64,000 bases of DNA from positions 124,001 through 188,000 of the forward strand of contig NZ_LZGN01000037.1 of assembly GCF_001690185.1 (NCBI RefSeq), written 5' to 3'. The notes under the pieces are model-generated. The model saw nothing but the letters and a program-made list of their open reading frames with translations. It searched no databases and had not been told where the DNA came from. Position numbers and translations under genes: made by a program. Within the stretch, counting starts at the first letter, position 1, and each line of letters begins with the position of its first letter. This DNA is from Gilliamella sp. wkB308 (lineage in GTDB: Bacteria; Pseudomonadota; Gammaproteobacteria; Enterobacterales; Orbaceae). Below, one piece after another: positions 36,286 to 46,895 of the stretch.

Positions 36286-37344
36286 TTATAATGTTGATAA
36301 TAAGATACCTGTAGCAACAGAAATATTTAGTGCCGCCATATTATCATTACCGTGTAAATGTACAACTACATCTGCACATTCTACCAGTTTTCGATTAATT
36401 TGTTGAAAAATAACGATAGCAACCTTTTTATTGAATTTAATTTGGTGTATTTCACTCGATTTGATTGACTTAACCGGGCATGGTAATAAAGCAACAATCT
36501 GATAATCATGTTGTTTTAATCGTTCAAGCGAAGCAACAAAGTCATCACTCTTTATTGGCTCAATCGCTTCGATTCCCCCTTCGGCAATACGCATTGCTGC
36601 GCCACTATTGAGTAAATTAGTCTGACGCAATATGACACCGTTTACACCATAAAATGCGGCACTTCGAATAATTCCACCTAAGTTATGGGGATTATTTACA
36701 TCATCAATTGCTAATACACAATCTTGGTTTTTGCCACTATTTTTTTCGAGGTAATCGAATAATGTAAGTGGTATACGTTTTTTAACAATTAAACAGATCC
36801 CACCATGATGCTCCGTTTGGGTTATTTTCGTAATTTGATCAACCGATACGACATCATAGCCTAAACGTTGATTGACTAACCAGCTAATTAAATCTTTAAA
36901 CTGATAGGTCATATCTTGAGTAATAAATAATTTGACGATTGCTGAACGTCGATGTTTGAAAACAGCTTTACAACTGTTTTCACTATAAACGAGGGTTTCT
37001 TCTTTACGTTGACGATATTCATCATAACCATAAGTAGGCGTTTGCTCATTATCACGAACTTTTTTCTGCCATGGGGAATCATGCTCGACAAATTGACCAT
37101 ACTTAAAATTTGATTCTAAATTATGATTGAGTTTTTCTGTCCCTGTTTTATTGGTTTTAGGTTTAAATACTTCAATACGGTCATTTACTGATTGTCTAAT
37201 TTTAGTTTTAGACTGAAATGAATCTTTTTTAAAATTGTCTTTACGACCCGTCATTTTCTGCTGAGTTGAGCGAGAACGTTTCTGAGTTTCACTGTTCTTC
37301 GCATAAAAAATGGTTGGTTTATTTTTTTCAGAATTGTTGTTCAT
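36286..37344 (-). CDS. yfiF: YfiF-like TrmH/SpoU family RNA methyltransferase homologue
   Basis: 352 residues. A long basic, low-complexity N-terminus (about 1-120) precedes an L30e-like substrate domain (TEHHGGICLIVKKR) and the SPOUT domain (CVLAIDDVNNPHNLGGIIRS, GVILRQTNLLNSGAAMRIAE, NDNMAALNISVATGILLS). E. coli YfiF (345) has the same layout. Of the SAM-binding motifs, the second, normally GQEYEGLP or similar, reads FQQINRKL here, so the cofactor loop may be lost. Its RNA target is not known even in E. coli. It starts 22 bp before... the nusB stop lies 21 bp upstream of its ATG, so it is probably the tail of the ribH-nusB operon. Confidence 0.8.
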   Translation of the reverse strand: MNNNSEKNKPTIFYAKNSETQKRSRSTQQKMTGRKDNFKKDSFQSKTKIRQSVNDRIEVFKPKTNKTGTEKLNHNLESNFKYGQFVEHDSPWQKKVRDNEQTPTYGYDEYRQRKEETLVYSENSCKAVFKHRRSAIVKLFITQDMTYQFKDLISWLVNQRLGYDVVSVDQITKITQTEHHGGICLIVKKRIPLTLFDYLEKNSGKNQDCVLAIDDVNNPHNLGGIIRSAAFYGVNGVILRQTNLLNSGAAMRIAEGGIEAIEPIKSDDFVASLERLKQHDYQIVALLPCPVKSIKSSEIHQIKFNKKVAIVIFQQINRKLVECADVVVHLHGNDNMAALNISVATGILLSTL

Positions 37345-37365
37345 TTCAATCTCACTTTTGGTCAG

Positions 37366-37785
37366 TTATCGTGTACGAATGGTTGGAGCTATTTTATCTA
37401 ATACACCGTTAACAAATTTGTGGCTATCAGCAGCACCAAACGTTTTTGTTAGATCGATTGCTTCATTAATCACGACTTTGTACGGTACATCTTGGCGTTT
37501 GGTTAATTCATATAGCGCAATTCGCAATATTGCTAATTCAATTAGACCTAGCTCTTCAACTGTACGTTCAGTGAGGTATGGCGCCATTTTATCATCTAAC
37601 TCTGCTGTATTTTTACCCACCCCATTTAAGAGTTCTCGAAAATACTTGGAGTCAACGCCTTTCATATCTTGTTCTGCAATAAAACTGGTCTCAACATCGG
37701 CAAGATCATTTCGGGAAACTTGCCAAGAGTATATTGCTTGTACCGCACACTCTCTTGCTCGACGACGAGGATTGACTGATGCCAC
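37366..37785 (-). CDS. nusB: Transcription antitermination factor NusB
   Basis: 139 residues (E. coli 139), all-helical. [15 protein letters not shown] at the N-terminus is the RNA-binding arginine patch, and [31 protein letters not shown] and [12 protein letters not shown] follow in order. It joins NusE/S10 in the boxA-binding antitermination complex of rRNA operons. It begins 4 bp after ribH, with TAAGGAGT as ribosome site. Confidence 0.96.
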   Translation of the reverse strand: MASVNPRRRARECAVQAIYSWQVSRNDLADVETSFIAEQDMKGVDSKYFRELLNGVGKNTAELDDKMAPYLTERTVEELGLIELAILRIALYELTKRQDVPYKVVINEAIDLTKTFGAADSHKFVNGVLDKIAPTIRTR

Positions 37786-37789
37786 TAAC

Positions 37790-38260
37790 TTACTCCTTAA
37801 TTGCTTTAATAACGTTTAGCATTTCAAGCGCAGTTAATGCTGCTTCAGCACCTTTATTACCCGCTTTTGTGCCTGCACGTTCAATAGCTTGTTCTATAGA
37901 TTCAGTTGTTAAAATACCAAATCCAACTGGGATCGAATAATCTAGGCTTGCACTTAATAAACCAGAACTTGATTCGCCAGCAACAAAATCAAAATGCGCC
38001 GTACTACCTCGAATCACGGTTCCTAATGCAACTATTGCATCATATTTTTTAGATTGTGCTGCAACTTTTGCCGCTAGTGGGATCTCATAAGCACCTGGTA
38101 CCCAAATGACTGTAATGTTTTTATCATCGACTTGCCCAATACGTTTTAATGCATCGGTAGCGCCATTAACAAGACTATCATTTATAAAATGATTAAAACG
38201 TGCCACAATAATGACAACTTTTGCTTTAGGTGCGATAACTTTAGCTTCAATAGTTTGCAT
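37790..38260 (-). CDS. ribE: 6,7-dimethyl-8-ribityllumazine synthase
   Basis: 156 residues, identical in length to the E. coli enzyme (ribE/ribH). Substrate-binding [15 protein letters not shown] (20-34), [10 protein letters not shown], and the catalytic region [15 protein letters not shown] with the active histidine are intact, as is [18 protein letters not shown]. It condenses the ribitylamino-uracil with dihydroxybutanone phosphate in riboflavin synthesis and assembles a 60-mer. First gene of the operon with nusB. I do not see an FMN riboswitch upstream. Confidence 0.96.
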   Translation of the reverse strand: MQTIEAKVIAPKAKVVIIVARFNHFINDSLVNGATDALKRIGQVDDKNITVIWVPGAYEIPLAAKVAAQSKKYDAIVALGTVIRGSTAHFDFVAGESSSGLLSASLDYSIPVGFGILTTESIEQAIERAGTKAGNKGAEAALTALEMLNVIKAIKE

Positions 38261-38645
38261 ACTAATTCCTTATCAATTGATTTTTAAATGCAATTTCACT
38301 ATCTTTATTCGTGAAAAAATAACTGCCAAATTGTATCACAAACTGCAGACTTCGCCTATTAGCAAATAGCGCTACGAGCAAGATCTTTACATCAAATATC
38401 TAAAAATAAGACTGTACTATTTTTAAAAATAATTTAATTAAGCTTATGTGGTAAATAATCAATTTAGAATAATTGATATTTTAAGAATGATTACTCATTT
38501 TAGTTTTTTATTTTCAAGGCGATGTTTTAATTAACCTGACATAAAAAATAAAAAAATGGATAAGAATTAAAATTATTTTTTAGTACTTGCAAGCTATTTT
38601 GAAAGAATTACAATGGTGGCTAAATTTTTTATGAGGGTAAGATTA
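38261..38645. other. Divergent promoter region between ribE and gmhA
   Basis: 385 bp, AT-rich, between divergent genes. No small gene, RNA or FMN-type aptamer is visible. A GAGG ribosome site precedes gmhA. Confidence 0.45.
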
Positions 38646-39224
38646 ATGTATATTGATAATATTCGAAATGAGTTAAATGAAGCAGCTGATGTGTTAAATA
38701 AATTTATTTCAGATGATAAAAACTTACAACATATTCAGCAAGCGGCTATATTACTGGCTGATTCGTTCAAACATGGTGGTAAAGTGCTATCATGTGGGAA
38801 TGGCGGTTCTCACTGTGATGCTATGCATTTTGCAGAAGAGTTAACCGGACGTTATCGCAACAATCGCCCTGCTTATCCGGCAATAGCGATATCCGATGTC
38901 AGTCATATTTCGTGTGTGGGTAATGATTTTGGGTTTGATTCGATTTTTTCTCGGTATATCGAGGGTGTAGGTCAAAAAGGTGATGTTTTACTAGGTATTT
39001 CTACCTCGGGTAACTCTGCTAATGTGCTAAAAGCAATTGAAGCAGCAAAACAAAAAGGGATGAAAGTAATTACGTTAACCGGTAAAGATGGCGGTAAAAT
39101 GCATGGTCTTGCTGATGTGGATATTCGAGTCCCCCATTTTGGTTATGCTGATCGTGTTCAAGAAATTCATATTAAAGTAATTCATATTTTAATCATGTTA
39201 ATCGAAAAAGAGATGAGCAAGTAA
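38646..39224 (+). CDS. gmhA: Sedoheptulose-7-phosphate isomerase (phosphoheptose isomerase)
   Basis: 192 residues from the ATG at 38646 (GAGGGTAAGATTA upstream), exactly the E. coli length and near-identical: [66 protein letters not shown] and [20 protein letters not shown]. It converts sedoheptulose-7-phosphate to heptose-7-phosphate for the lipopolysaccharide core. The stop codon abuts the yafJ start, as in the E. coli gmhA-yafJ pair. Confidence 0.97.
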   Translation: MYIDNIRNELNEAADVLNKFISDDKNLQHIQQAAILLADSFKHGGKVLSCGNGGSHCDAMHFAEELTGRYRNNRPAYPAIAISDVSHISCVGNDFGFDSIFSRYIEGVGQKGDVLLGISTSGNSANVLKAIEAAKQKGMKVITLTGKDGGKMHGLADVDIRVPHFGYADRVQEIHIKVIHILIMLIEKEMSK

Positions 39225-40004
39225 ATGTGCGAATTATTGGGCATGAGTGCGAATGTGCCAACAGATATCTGTTTTAGTTTCACCAGTTTAGTCAAACGTG
39301 GTGGTGATAAGGGTCCGCATAAAGATGGGTGGGGTATTACTTTTTATGAAGGTAAGGGATGCCGTACATTCAAAGATCCTGAACCTTGCAGTTATTCGCC
39401 TATTGCCAAACTTGTTCAACAGTATCCAATAAAGTCAAAAGCAGTCATCGCCCATATTCGCCAAGCAAATCGAGGAGGCGTAGCACTTGAAAATACGCAT
39501 CCTTTTACGCGTGAGTTATGGGGAAAAAATTGGACTTTTGCCCATAATGGGCAGCTAACAGGTTATGAAGATCTTGATATGGGGATATTTGAACCTGTAG
39601 GTCTTACTGATAGTGAATATGCATTTTGTTATCTCATTAATCAACTTCACAAGAAATATCCACAAAAACCCAGTAAAGATCTGGAAGTATTCAGCTATAT
39701 TAAGCAATGCGCTGACAAACTCAGCCAACTTGGGATATTTAATATGTTACTCTCTGACGGTCAATATGTTTTTGCTTATTGTTCAACTGACTTACATTGG
39801 ATAACACGTAAAGCACCTTTCGGAAAAGCAAAACTGCTTGACGAAGATGTTGAAATTGATTTTCAAAAACATACTACGCCTAATGATATCGTCACTATCA
39901 TTTCAACGTTGCCACTAACTTCTAATGAAACATGGTACAAGCTGAATACAGGTGAAGCAATTTTATTTAACAAAGGGGAAATTAACCCGTTTTCTTCATT
40001 TTAA
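39225..40004 (+). CDS. yafJ: Class II glutamine amidotransferase YafJ
   Basis: 259 residues (E. coli 255). The N-terminal MCELLGM exposes Cys2 as nucleophile after Met removal, typical of Ntn glutamine amidotransferases. VIAHIRQANRGG, NTHPFTRELWG and FAHNGQL form the glutaminase pocket. The biological acceptor is not known. Start codon follows the gmhA stop directly, so translation is coupled. Confidence 0.93.
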   Translation: MCELLGMSANVPTDICFSFTSLVKRGGDKGPHKDGWGITFYEGKGCRTFKDPEPCSYSPIAKLVQQYPIKSKAVIAHIRQANRGGVALENTHPFTRELWGKNWTFAHNGQLTGYEDLDMGIFEPVGLTDSEYAFCYLINQLHKKYPQKPSKDLEVFSYIKQCADKLSQLGIFNMLLSDGQYVFAYCSTDLHWITRKAPFGKAKLLDEDVEIDFQKHTTPNDIVTIISTLPLTSNETWYKLNTGEAILFNKGEINPFSSF

Positions 40005-40429
40005 CTCATAATATTGAAACTTCATTTTAAATTGATACTATAGAAAGTAGATAATTATCATTTCGATTAGTATTAAAACTATTAAAATTGGATATAAAAT
40101 CGGATTTTTATATCAAGCAACTTATATAAAGAAACGGCGATATATATAAGCCAACAAACTTCCCTATAGCCAATTCGAATTAGTTCAATCCCGCGTAATA
40201 GTTTTATTTTTAAATTACTCTATTTTGTTGTTCAACATTCACTTACAGGCTTGGCAATAAAAATACCTCAATTAAACAATGCCATTAAAAGTAGTAATAC
40301 CGATAATGTTTTTGTAATATTAATAATCATAATCCCAAAAGACATCAACAATAAAGCCGACATGATAGCCCCTTTTCTGTGGCAATATTTGCTCTGTCTG
40401 TTATGTAGTCTTTGGGATTATAGTAATAA
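40005..40429. other. Intergenic region between yafJ and mgsA
   Basis: 425 bp between convergent genes. The only candidate content is a 31-codon membrane-protein frame on the minus strand (40268-40363). The rest is AT-rich without clear signals. Confidence 0.4.
40268..40363 (-). CDS. Candidate 31-residue hydrophobic small protein
   Basis: ATG at 40363 preceded by AAAAGGGGCTATC, a strong ribosome site at good spacing, and by TATAAT about 60 bp upstream. The encoded peptide begins MSALLLMSFGIMIINITK and ends TLSVLLLLMALFN, consistent with one or two membrane segments. Short length and AT-rich DNA make chance possible, but the ribosome site is one of the better ones in this region. Function unknown. 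Confidence 0.35.
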   Translation of the reverse strand: MSALLLMSFGIMIINITKTLSVLLLLMALFN

Positions 40430-40888
40430 TTATTTTAACCTTTCAGCTAAATAACCTTGATAGTCAGGAATTTCAATTTCTATTTCTTGCGTAAAAATGG
40501 AGGATTGAATCAGTGCATTAGCGGTTGCTTGATTAGTCGCAACCGGAATATTCCAGACCGTTGATAAACGAAGTAAAGCTTTGACATCAGGATCGTGTGG
40601 TACCGCATTAAGCGGATCCCAAAAAAAGATAAGAATATCAATTTTTCCTTCGGCAATTAATGCGCCTATTTGTTGATCACCACCCATAGGGCCACTAAGC
40701 ATAGGTGTAATATTCAGACCTGTCTCTTGTTTAATTAATGTTCCAGTGGTTCCCGTACCACATAAATGATGATGAGAAAGCTCTTCTCGATTTTTTTTAC
40801 ACCAATTTAATAATGAATCTTTTAAATGGTCATGTGCGACTAAAGCAATATTTTTTTTGGCAGCTAATTGACGAGTGGTATAACGCAT
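40430..40888 (-). CDS. mgsA: Methylglyoxal synthase
   Basis: 152 residues (E. coli 152). Converts dihydroxyacetone phosphate to methylglyoxal and phosphate, relieving sugar-phosphate stress. Phosphate-binding GTTGTLI and catalytic [14 protein letters not shown] plus [20 protein letters not shown] are intact. The first ATG ([20 protein letters not shown]) matches the family start, with ACA-rich leader. Confidence 0.96.
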   Translation of the reverse strand: MRYTTRQLAAKKNIALVAHDHLKDSLLNWCKKNREELSHHHLCGTGTTGTLIKQETGLNITPMLSGPMGGDQQIGALIAEGKIDILIFFWDPLNAVPHDPDVKALLRLSTVWNIPVATNQATANALIQSSIFTQEIEIEIPDYQGYLAERLK

Positions 40889-40976
40889 AATGTTGTCCTA
40901 ATCTATTATTATCGCTGATGTTTTTAACAGAGTATCTATTAAAATTCAAGTTTTATTTGATTAAATTAGGGACAAT

Positions 40977-41000
40977 AAAAAAGGCACCGAAGTGCCTTTT
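40977..41000 (-). terminator. Terminator of the first porin gene
   Basis: AAAAGGCAC / GTGCCTTTT hairpin with a 4-nt loop and a T-run on the minus strand, 22 bp after the porin stop at 41023. Confidence 0.85.
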
Positions 41001-41022
41001 AAAAATATCAAATCGCAATTAA

Positions 41023-42165
41023 TTAGAATTGATAAATTAAACCAAGTGCAACAGTATCTTTTGTTGTCGCTTTGATTTCTGATTTGCTAAATGTGCTGCT
41101 ATCATATAATGCACGACGTGCACCGATATCATCTTTATCTAACAAGTTGATTTTATAATCTACAATAGCTTGTAAGTTTTTGTTAAATGCATAAGTTAAA
41201 CCAACATCAACATATTTAACAAGGTCATTACCTTTAAGACCTGCATCACCTGATAAGCTTGAAGCATCTTTAACTTTGTGTTGGATATAAGCAACAGATG
41301 GAGTTAAACGACCAATATCGAAGTCGATTCCGTATTGAGCAACAATTTCAATACCTTTGGTTTTTAAGTCATCTGCATTGTGGTTAGATGATGCATTATC
41401 CCAACCATATTTTTGTTTGCCTTGAATATATAGCGCAGCTAAATAAACATTGTCATTGTCGTATTTGATACCTGCTGACCATGCTTTAGCATTTTTGTGA
41501 CCACTAGTTTGAGTGTAACCAGCACCAACAGATAAACCAGTATCAAGCACATCCCAATCGATAACAGAACCCCATGCTTCCGCACTATCATGACCGTTAT
41601 TACGATTCACCGCATTGAAATGACTAGTTGAGCTGTTATCACCGTTATCAGCATATTGAACAGCAAAGCGTAAACCATCAACTAAACCGAAGAGATCAGT
41701 ATTACGATAAGTTGCTACAGCTTTAGTACGTGCAGATAATGCATAAAGATCATTATTTGAAGCATCACCACCAAATTCAGGTAAAACGTCAGTATAAGAA
41801 GTTAAAGTTTTTAGCACACCGTCATTACGACCATAATCGAATGAACCAAAATCACCAAAATTCAAACCAGCAAATGCATAACGAGTTTCGTTATCCGCAT
41901 CTTTACCAGTTTTCGCTTCGTATTCCCAACGTCCGTAACCAGATAACCAGTCAGTAACTTGAGTTTGACCTGACATACCTAAACGTGCAGTCGTTTTATC
42001 ACCTTCGCCTGTTTGGTTGTTTCGATCAGTAATATAGTTTAATGCATAAACTCGACCATAAAAATCGACTTTATTGCCGTCTTTATTCCACACTTCAATA
42101 GAAGCGTTTGCAGTACCTGCAATTAAAAGAGCAGGAATAGCGATTGCTAATAGATTACGTTTCAT
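41023..42165 (-). CDS. Gram-negative porin (OmpC/OmpF type), copy 1
   Basis: 380-residue trimeric outer-membrane porin. Signal peptide of 21 residues (ends TANA) followed by IEVWNKDGNKVDFYGRVYAL, the family N-terminus. GYGRWEYEAKTG, FGSFDYGRNDGVLK with the loop-3 segment DVLPEFGGD, and the closing aromatic LIYQF complete a 16-strand barrel. It is paralogous to the gene at 42459-43598. The neighbouring order porin-asnS-pncB-pepN equals ompF-asnS-pncB-pepN in E. coli, so this is the ompF-equivalent locus. Confidence 0.93.
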   Translation of the reverse strand: MKRNLLAIAIPALLIAGTANASIEVWNKDGNKVDFYGRVYALNYITDRNNQTGEGDKTTARLGMSGQTQVTDWLSGYGRWEYEAKTGKDADNETRYAFAGLNFGDFGSFDYGRNDGVLKTLTSYTDVLPEFGGDASNNDLYALSARTKAVATYRNTDLFGLVDGLRFAVQYADNGDNSSTSHFNAVNRNNGHDSAEAWGSVIDWDVLDTGLSVGAGYTQTSGHKNAKAWSAGIKYDNDNVYLAALYIQGKQKYGWDNASSNHNADDLKTKGIEIVAQYGIDFDIGRLTPSVAYIQHKVKDASSLSGDAGLKGNDLVKYVDVGLTYAFNKNLQAIVDYKINLLDKDDIGARRALYDSSTFSKSEIKATTKDTVALGLIYQF

Positions 42166-42417
42166 TTTGTTACCCTCATAGGTATTTATATTTTTAAAGA
42201 TGCAAATTACTTTGCTCTCGGTTAATAAATAACTGCAAAATTAAGCAATTATATTATTACTGTGATATCTTGTATTAGATATAAGATTTCTGCTTACATT
42301 GCAGATAAACAATGCAAATAAGTAAATTTCTACGAAATTTAGTTTATTTTAGTACCTACAATAAATTTTTTTAAGCATAAAATGTTTTTTTGGGCGGGAA
42401 TAAATTCAAAAGGCGAT

Positions 42418-42443
42418 AAAAAAGACACCTAAGTGTCTTTTTT
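42418..42443 (-). terminator. Terminator of the second porin gene
   Basis: AAAAAAGACAC / GTGTCTTTTTT hairpin with a 4-nt loop, T-run on the minus strand, 16 bp after the porin stop at 42459. Confidence 0.85.
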
Positions 42444-42458
42444 ATAATTTGCGAAGAA

Positions 42459-43598
42459 TTAGAATTGGTAGATTAAACCAACACCTAACACATCTTTTGT
42501 ACCTGGAGTATTCGCTTTCTTATGACCACGATTATTAGTCGTATTCATCGCTGCACCAATGTCTTTATGGTCAAGTAGATTAAATTTATATTCTACGATA
42601 GCGCTGAAATTTTTGTTAAGATCATAAGTTGCACCTAAAGATACGTATTTAGCCATAGGTGAGCTATGAGATCCTGAACGGTAATGCGCTTTATTATCAC
42701 CATCATAACCACTTGTTAGTTTATGTTGAACATAAGCTAAAGAAGGAGTTAAACGACCAACATCTAATTCAATGCCATATTGAGCAACTAATTCGATACC
42801 TTTAACTTTTTCATCTGCAATATGACCTTTATGATCGATATAACGATTTTTTAACTTGCTTTGGAAATAGTTAGCAGCTAAATATAAATTATAGTTATCG
42901 TATTTAATACCAGTAGCCCAAGTATTGTGACGTTGATCACTTGAAGTTGATTGAGCATAACCAATACCTGCAGTTAAACCTGTGTCAAAAATGTTCCATT
43001 GAACGTTTGTACCCCAAGCTTCTCTTGATTCACCACGAATATTATCTTTAGTAAGTGAGTTATCACCATTATCAGCATATTGTACTGCAAAGCTGATATC
43101 ATCATTTAAACCAAAGAAGTTATTGTTACGGTAAGTTGCTACAGCTTTAGTACGAGCAGAAAGCACGTTCCAATTGTTGTTTGCAGCGTCACCACCAAAT
43201 TCTGGTAATACGTCAGTATATGCAGTAATTGCTTTTAATACGCCATCATTACGACCATAATCAAATGAACCGAAGTCACCAAAATTTAATCCAGCAAATG
43301 CATAACGAACTTCACTATGACCAGGTTTTTGATCATCTTTTCCAGATTTAGCTTCATATTCCCAACGACCATAACCAGATAACCAATCTGTGATTTGGGT
43401 TTGACCTGACATACCTAAACGAGCAGAAGTATCATCGCCTTCACCTGCTTGACCACGATCAGTGATGTGGTTAGCTGCTTTTACACGACCATAAAAGTCA
43501 ACTTTATTACCATCTTTATTCCAAACTTCAATAGATGCATTTGCGCTAGCTGCAACTAAAAGTGCAGGAATAGCGATTGCTAATAGATTACGTTTCAT
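42459..43598 (-). CDS. Gram-negative porin (OmpC/OmpF type), copy 2
   Basis: 379-residue paralogue of the gene at 41023-42165, with an almost identical signal peptide and strand regions (IEVWNKDGNKVDFYGRVKAA; GYGRWEYEAKSG; FGSFDYGRNDGVLK; LIYQF end). Differences are concentrated in external loops, where histidine- and charge-rich stretches vary. Tandem duplication with divergence of loops suggests different pore specificity or antigenic variation (inference). Each copy has its own terminator and a separate upstream region, so they can be regulated independently. Confidence 0.93.
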   Translation of the reverse strand: MKRNLLAIAIPALLVAASANASIEVWNKDGNKVDFYGRVKAANHITDRGQAGEGDDTSARLGMSGQTQITDWLSGYGRWEYEAKSGKDDQKPGHSEVRYAFAGLNFGDFGSFDYGRNDGVLKAITAYTDVLPEFGGDAANNNWNVLSARTKAVATYRNNNFFGLNDDISFAVQYADNGDNSLTKDNIRGESREAWGTNVQWNIFDTGLTAGIGYAQSTSSDQRHNTWATGIKYDNYNLYLAANYFQSKLKNRYIDHKGHIADEKVKGIELVAQYGIELDVGRLTPSLAYVQHKLTSGYDGDNKAHYRSGSHSSPMAKYVSLGATYDLNKNFSAIVEYKFNLLDHKDIGAAMNTTNNRGHKKANTPGTKDVLGVGLIYQF

Positions 43599-43885
43599 TT
43601 CTTACCCTCATGGTTATTTATTAAAAGACACTATCTAAAAAGTTTAGTGCCTATTTTTGTACAATGATTATTCATCCAAAAATAATATTACTATTATTTT
43701 CTTCCACTTTTTACAGTAGTGTAAATTATGTATAAAAATTTTTTAAAAGCAAGTGAACTTTTCGTTAATTTTGATGTCTAACCCCAAAATCGAAACCGTT
43801 TGATTATAATTTATACATATTTGCTAATTATCACTAATTTGCGTTTTATCATAAACATCTAAAAATGTTTGTTTATTTATACCAG

Positions 43886-45289
43886 TTAAAAATTTGCATT
43901 TCGTGGCGTTCTTGGGAATGGAATAACATCTCTTACGTTTTGTACGCCAGTGACATAAACGATTAAGCGCTCAAATCCAAGACCAAATCCAGAATGAGGA
44001 ACAGTACCATATCGACGTAAATCACGGTACCACCAATAATCTTCTTTTTTAAGACCCATTTCGTCCATGCGCTTATCTAACATATCTAAACGTTCTTCAC
44101 GTTGCGATCCGCCAATGATTTCGCCGATGCCTGGCGCTAACACATCCATTGCAGCAACCGTTTTACCATCGTCATTCATACGCATATAAAATGCTTTAAT
44201 ATCTTTTGGATAATTTTTAACAACAACAGGCGCTTTAAAATGCTGTTCAGCTAAATAACGTTCATGTTCTGACGCTAAATCAATTCCCCAACTAACAGGA
44301 TTTTCAAATTTGGCATCACAGTTTTGTAAAATAGTAATGGCATCGGTGTAATCAACTTGAGCAAAATCTGCATTAATAAAGTTTTCTAAACGATTGATTG
44401 CTTCTTTATCAATATGCTGAGCAAAAAATTGCATATCATCAGCACGTTTTTCAAGCACGGTTTTAAAGACATACTTCAACATATCTTCTGCAAGTTTTGC
44501 ATTATCATTTAAATCAGCAAACGCAACTTCAGGCTCCATCATCCAAAATTCAGCTAAATGACGCGTTGTATTGGAATTTTCAGCTCTAAATGTTGGCCCA
44601 AAGGTATAAACTTTAGACAATGCACAAGCGTACGTTTCTGCATTTAATTGCCCTGATACCGTTAAAAAAGCTTCTTTTCCAAAAAAATCTTTATCAAAAT
44701 CGACTTTCCCTTTGTCTGTTTTAGGTAGATTTAACATATCAAGGGTGGAGACACGGAACATTTCACCTGCACCTTCAGTATCTGATGCGGTAATAATTGG
44801 CGTAGAAAGCCAAAAAAAGCCTCGCTCATCAAAAAATTGGTGAATGGCTTGCGCTAATGTATGACGTACACGAGTAATCGCGCCAACAATGTTGGTTCTT
44901 GCTCTTAAATGAGCGACTTCTCTTAAATATTCAATTGAGTGACGTTTAGCAGCCATTGGGTACGTTTCAGGATCATCAACAAAGCCATAAACCTCAACTT
45001 GTGTTGCTTGTAGCTCGTATTTTTGTCCTTGTCCCGGAGATTCAACAACTTTACCCGTTACTTTAACTGAACAACCTGCCGTTAACCGTAAAATATCTTG
45101 TTCATAATTTGGTAGATCTTTTTCTATAACAGCTTGAATGGGATCAAAGCACGAACCATCATAAACAGCTAGAAATGAAATACCGGCTTTCGAATCACGG
45201 CGCGTTCTTACCCAGCCTTGAACAGAAATAGTGCTACCAACAGCAATTTTGCCTTGTAACACATCAACAATAGGAGCAACTGAATTCAT
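43886..45289 (-). CDS. asnS: Asparaginyl-tRNA synthetase
   Basis: 467 residues (E. coli 466), class IIb. N-terminal OB-fold anticodon-binding domain (about 1-120, [17 protein letters not shown]), then motif 1, motif 2 ([21 protein letters not shown]) and motif 3 ([15 protein letters not shown]). It charges tRNA-Asn with asparagine. The ATG at 45289 follows an ATTAAA-rich leader. Confidence 0.97.
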   Translation of the reverse strand: MNSVAPIVDVLQGKIAVGSTISVQGWVRTRRDSKAGISFLAVYDGSCFDPIQAVIEKDLPNYEQDILRLTAGCSVKVTGKVVESPGQGQKYELQATQVEVYGFVDDPETYPMAAKRHSIEYLREVAHLRARTNIVGAITRVRHTLAQAIHQFFDERGFFWLSTPIITASDTEGAGEMFRVSTLDMLNLPKTDKGKVDFDKDFFGKEAFLTVSGQLNAETYACALSKVYTFGPTFRAENSNTTRHLAEFWMMEPEVAFADLNDNAKLAEDMLKYVFKTVLEKRADDMQFFAQHIDKEAINRLENFINADFAQVDYTDAITILQNCDAKFENPVSWGIDLASEHERYLAEQHFKAPVVVKNYPKDIKAFYMRMNDDGKTVAAMDVLAPGIGEIIGGSQREERLDMLDKRMDEMGLKKEDYWWYRDLRRYGTVPHSGFGLGFERLIVYVTGVQNVRDVIPFPRTPRNANF

Positions 45290-45451
45290 TTTAATTATCC
45301 ATCTCTATATTAATTAAGTTAATAAGTATTAAAAATAATACAAGTATATTCTAAATGCCACTTAGTTACCTAACTTTAGTCTAAGTTGGCATTAAATTAA
45401 ATTTTTAAATAAGACATTTATAATTTGATTTACGTTTTTATAAAAATAAGT

Positions 45452-46645
45452 TTAATGATTAACATTAAACGTTCTTTTTAATTCATTAATAAAAGCTAAA
45501 TCTTGCGATATTGTCTTACCTGGACTGTCTGACAATTTTGCAACAGACTGATTATTACATTGCGTCAACTTCAATACGATATTTAAGGCTTTGGTATTTG
45601 CTTTAGTAGACGGAATATCACACGCCAAAAAGCCCCCGATACCAAAAGATAATTTCACTCGATGATGAAAATGTTGATAAATCTTTATTGCTTTGTCAAA
45701 AGTTAAACTATCGGAAAATACTAACATTTTTGTTTTAGGATCAATCCCTAATTGTTGGTAATGGGCAATCGCCTTTTCACCCCATTCAATCGAATCTCCC
45801 GAATCATGACGTAATCCTTGATAGTGATTAGCGAAATAAGCATCAAAATCACGCAAAAATGCATCCATGGTAATACAGTCTGTTAGGGCTACCCCCAAAT
45901 CTTGAGGATATTCCTCTAACCAAACCTTAAGCGCTGTTTTTTGGCAATCTTGCAAAGTTGGCGTTAATCGTTGATGAGCTTGGAACCATTCATGTGCTTG
46001 AGTACCAACAGGGGTAAGTCCTAGTCGATAAGCTAGTAAATAATTACTGGTACTATGAAAATTGTCAAAATGGTTTTTTAGATAATCGACAACAGCAAAT
46101 TGTACAGCAAATGAGTAACGTCTTCGGGTTCCAAAATCCATTAAATTAAAGCCCGACATATCCATATTTTCAGTTTGCTCGTTAAATCTAGCTAATTTAT
46201 TTTTGAGTTGCGCTAAAGCTTCTGGAACACCAATATTGGGAGAACGATCTTTATGTGCAATTTCGCTGATGATAGCCAATAATGGGACTTCCCATAAAAT
46301 TACATCCAACCACTTTCCTTCAATCCTGATATCAAGTCTTCCTTCTCGATTAGTTATCGTCAATAATTGACTATTAAAACGCCAATTCTTGAGCCAGTTT
46401 AAATAATCAGATTTAAAAAAGGAGATACCGGATAGATAATTAAATTCATCATCAGAGAGGGTTAATGATTCCATTAATTTGACTTGAAGTTTTATTTCTT
46501 CAGCATATTGACCTAATAAATCATCACTCCTACAACGAAACTCCGCAACGACGGTGGTATCTGGGTAATGATGAAAAACGGCTTGCTGCATATGCAACTT
46601 ATAAGCATCAGTATCTAAGATTGATGTAATTATAGCTGGTAACAT
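45452..46645 (-). CDS. pncB: Nicotinate phosphoribosyltransferase
   Basis: 397 residues (E. coli 400). Forms nicotinate mononucleotide from nicotinate and PRPP with [20 protein letters not shown] at the start, [21 protein letters not shown] with the catalytic arginines, and [16 protein letters not shown] with the phosphorylated histidine are present. It is the first step of NAD salvage; the other NAD enzyme in the window, the NadR-like gene, is about 10 kb away. Confidence 0.96.
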   Translation of the reverse strand: MLPAIITSILDTDAYKLHMQQAVFHHYPDTTVVAEFRCRSDDLLGQYAEEIKLQVKLMESLTLSDDEFNYLSGISFFKSDYLNWLKNWRFNSQLLTITNREGRLDIRIEGKWLDVILWEVPLLAIISEIAHKDRSPNIGVPEALAQLKNKLARFNEQTENMDMSGFNLMDFGTRRRYSFAVQFAVVDYLKNHFDNFHSTSNYLLAYRLGLTPVGTQAHEWFQAHQRLTPTLQDCQKTALKVWLEEYPQDLGVALTDCITMDAFLRDFDAYFANHYQGLRHDSGDSIEWGEKAIAHYQQLGIDPKTKMLVFSDSLTFDKAIKIYQHFHHRVKLSFGIGGFLACDIPSTKANTKALNIVLKLTQCNNQSVAKLSDSPGKTISQDLAFINELKRTFNVNH

Positions 46646-46895
46646 GTCTTTTGGTTGTTAATACTCTAAAAAAATTCTAGAGATTATAGCAGAATAATAA
46701 TTAAGATATAGATTAAATATATTATAACCTAACTGCATTAGGCTATAATACTGATAACAAACCAAGTTAAAAAATATAACCTAACTATAATCATAAGAAT
46801 TTTTTAAACATCATCAATAACGATAAGTGCAGTTGCGAAAATCATGCAATTTTATCGAATTTGATTTAAGTATAAAAATAAAAGGCTCAATAACT

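Noticed and set aside
40005-40250. Possible regulatory RNA in the yafJ-mgsA gap
   Set aside because: Only AT-rich weak hairpins; no terminator or conserved motif that I could recognise.
40251-40454. 67-codon plus-strand frame downstream of yafJ
   Set aside because: No ribosome site, runs into the mgsA 3' end, and lies opposite the better small-protein candidate at 40268-40363.
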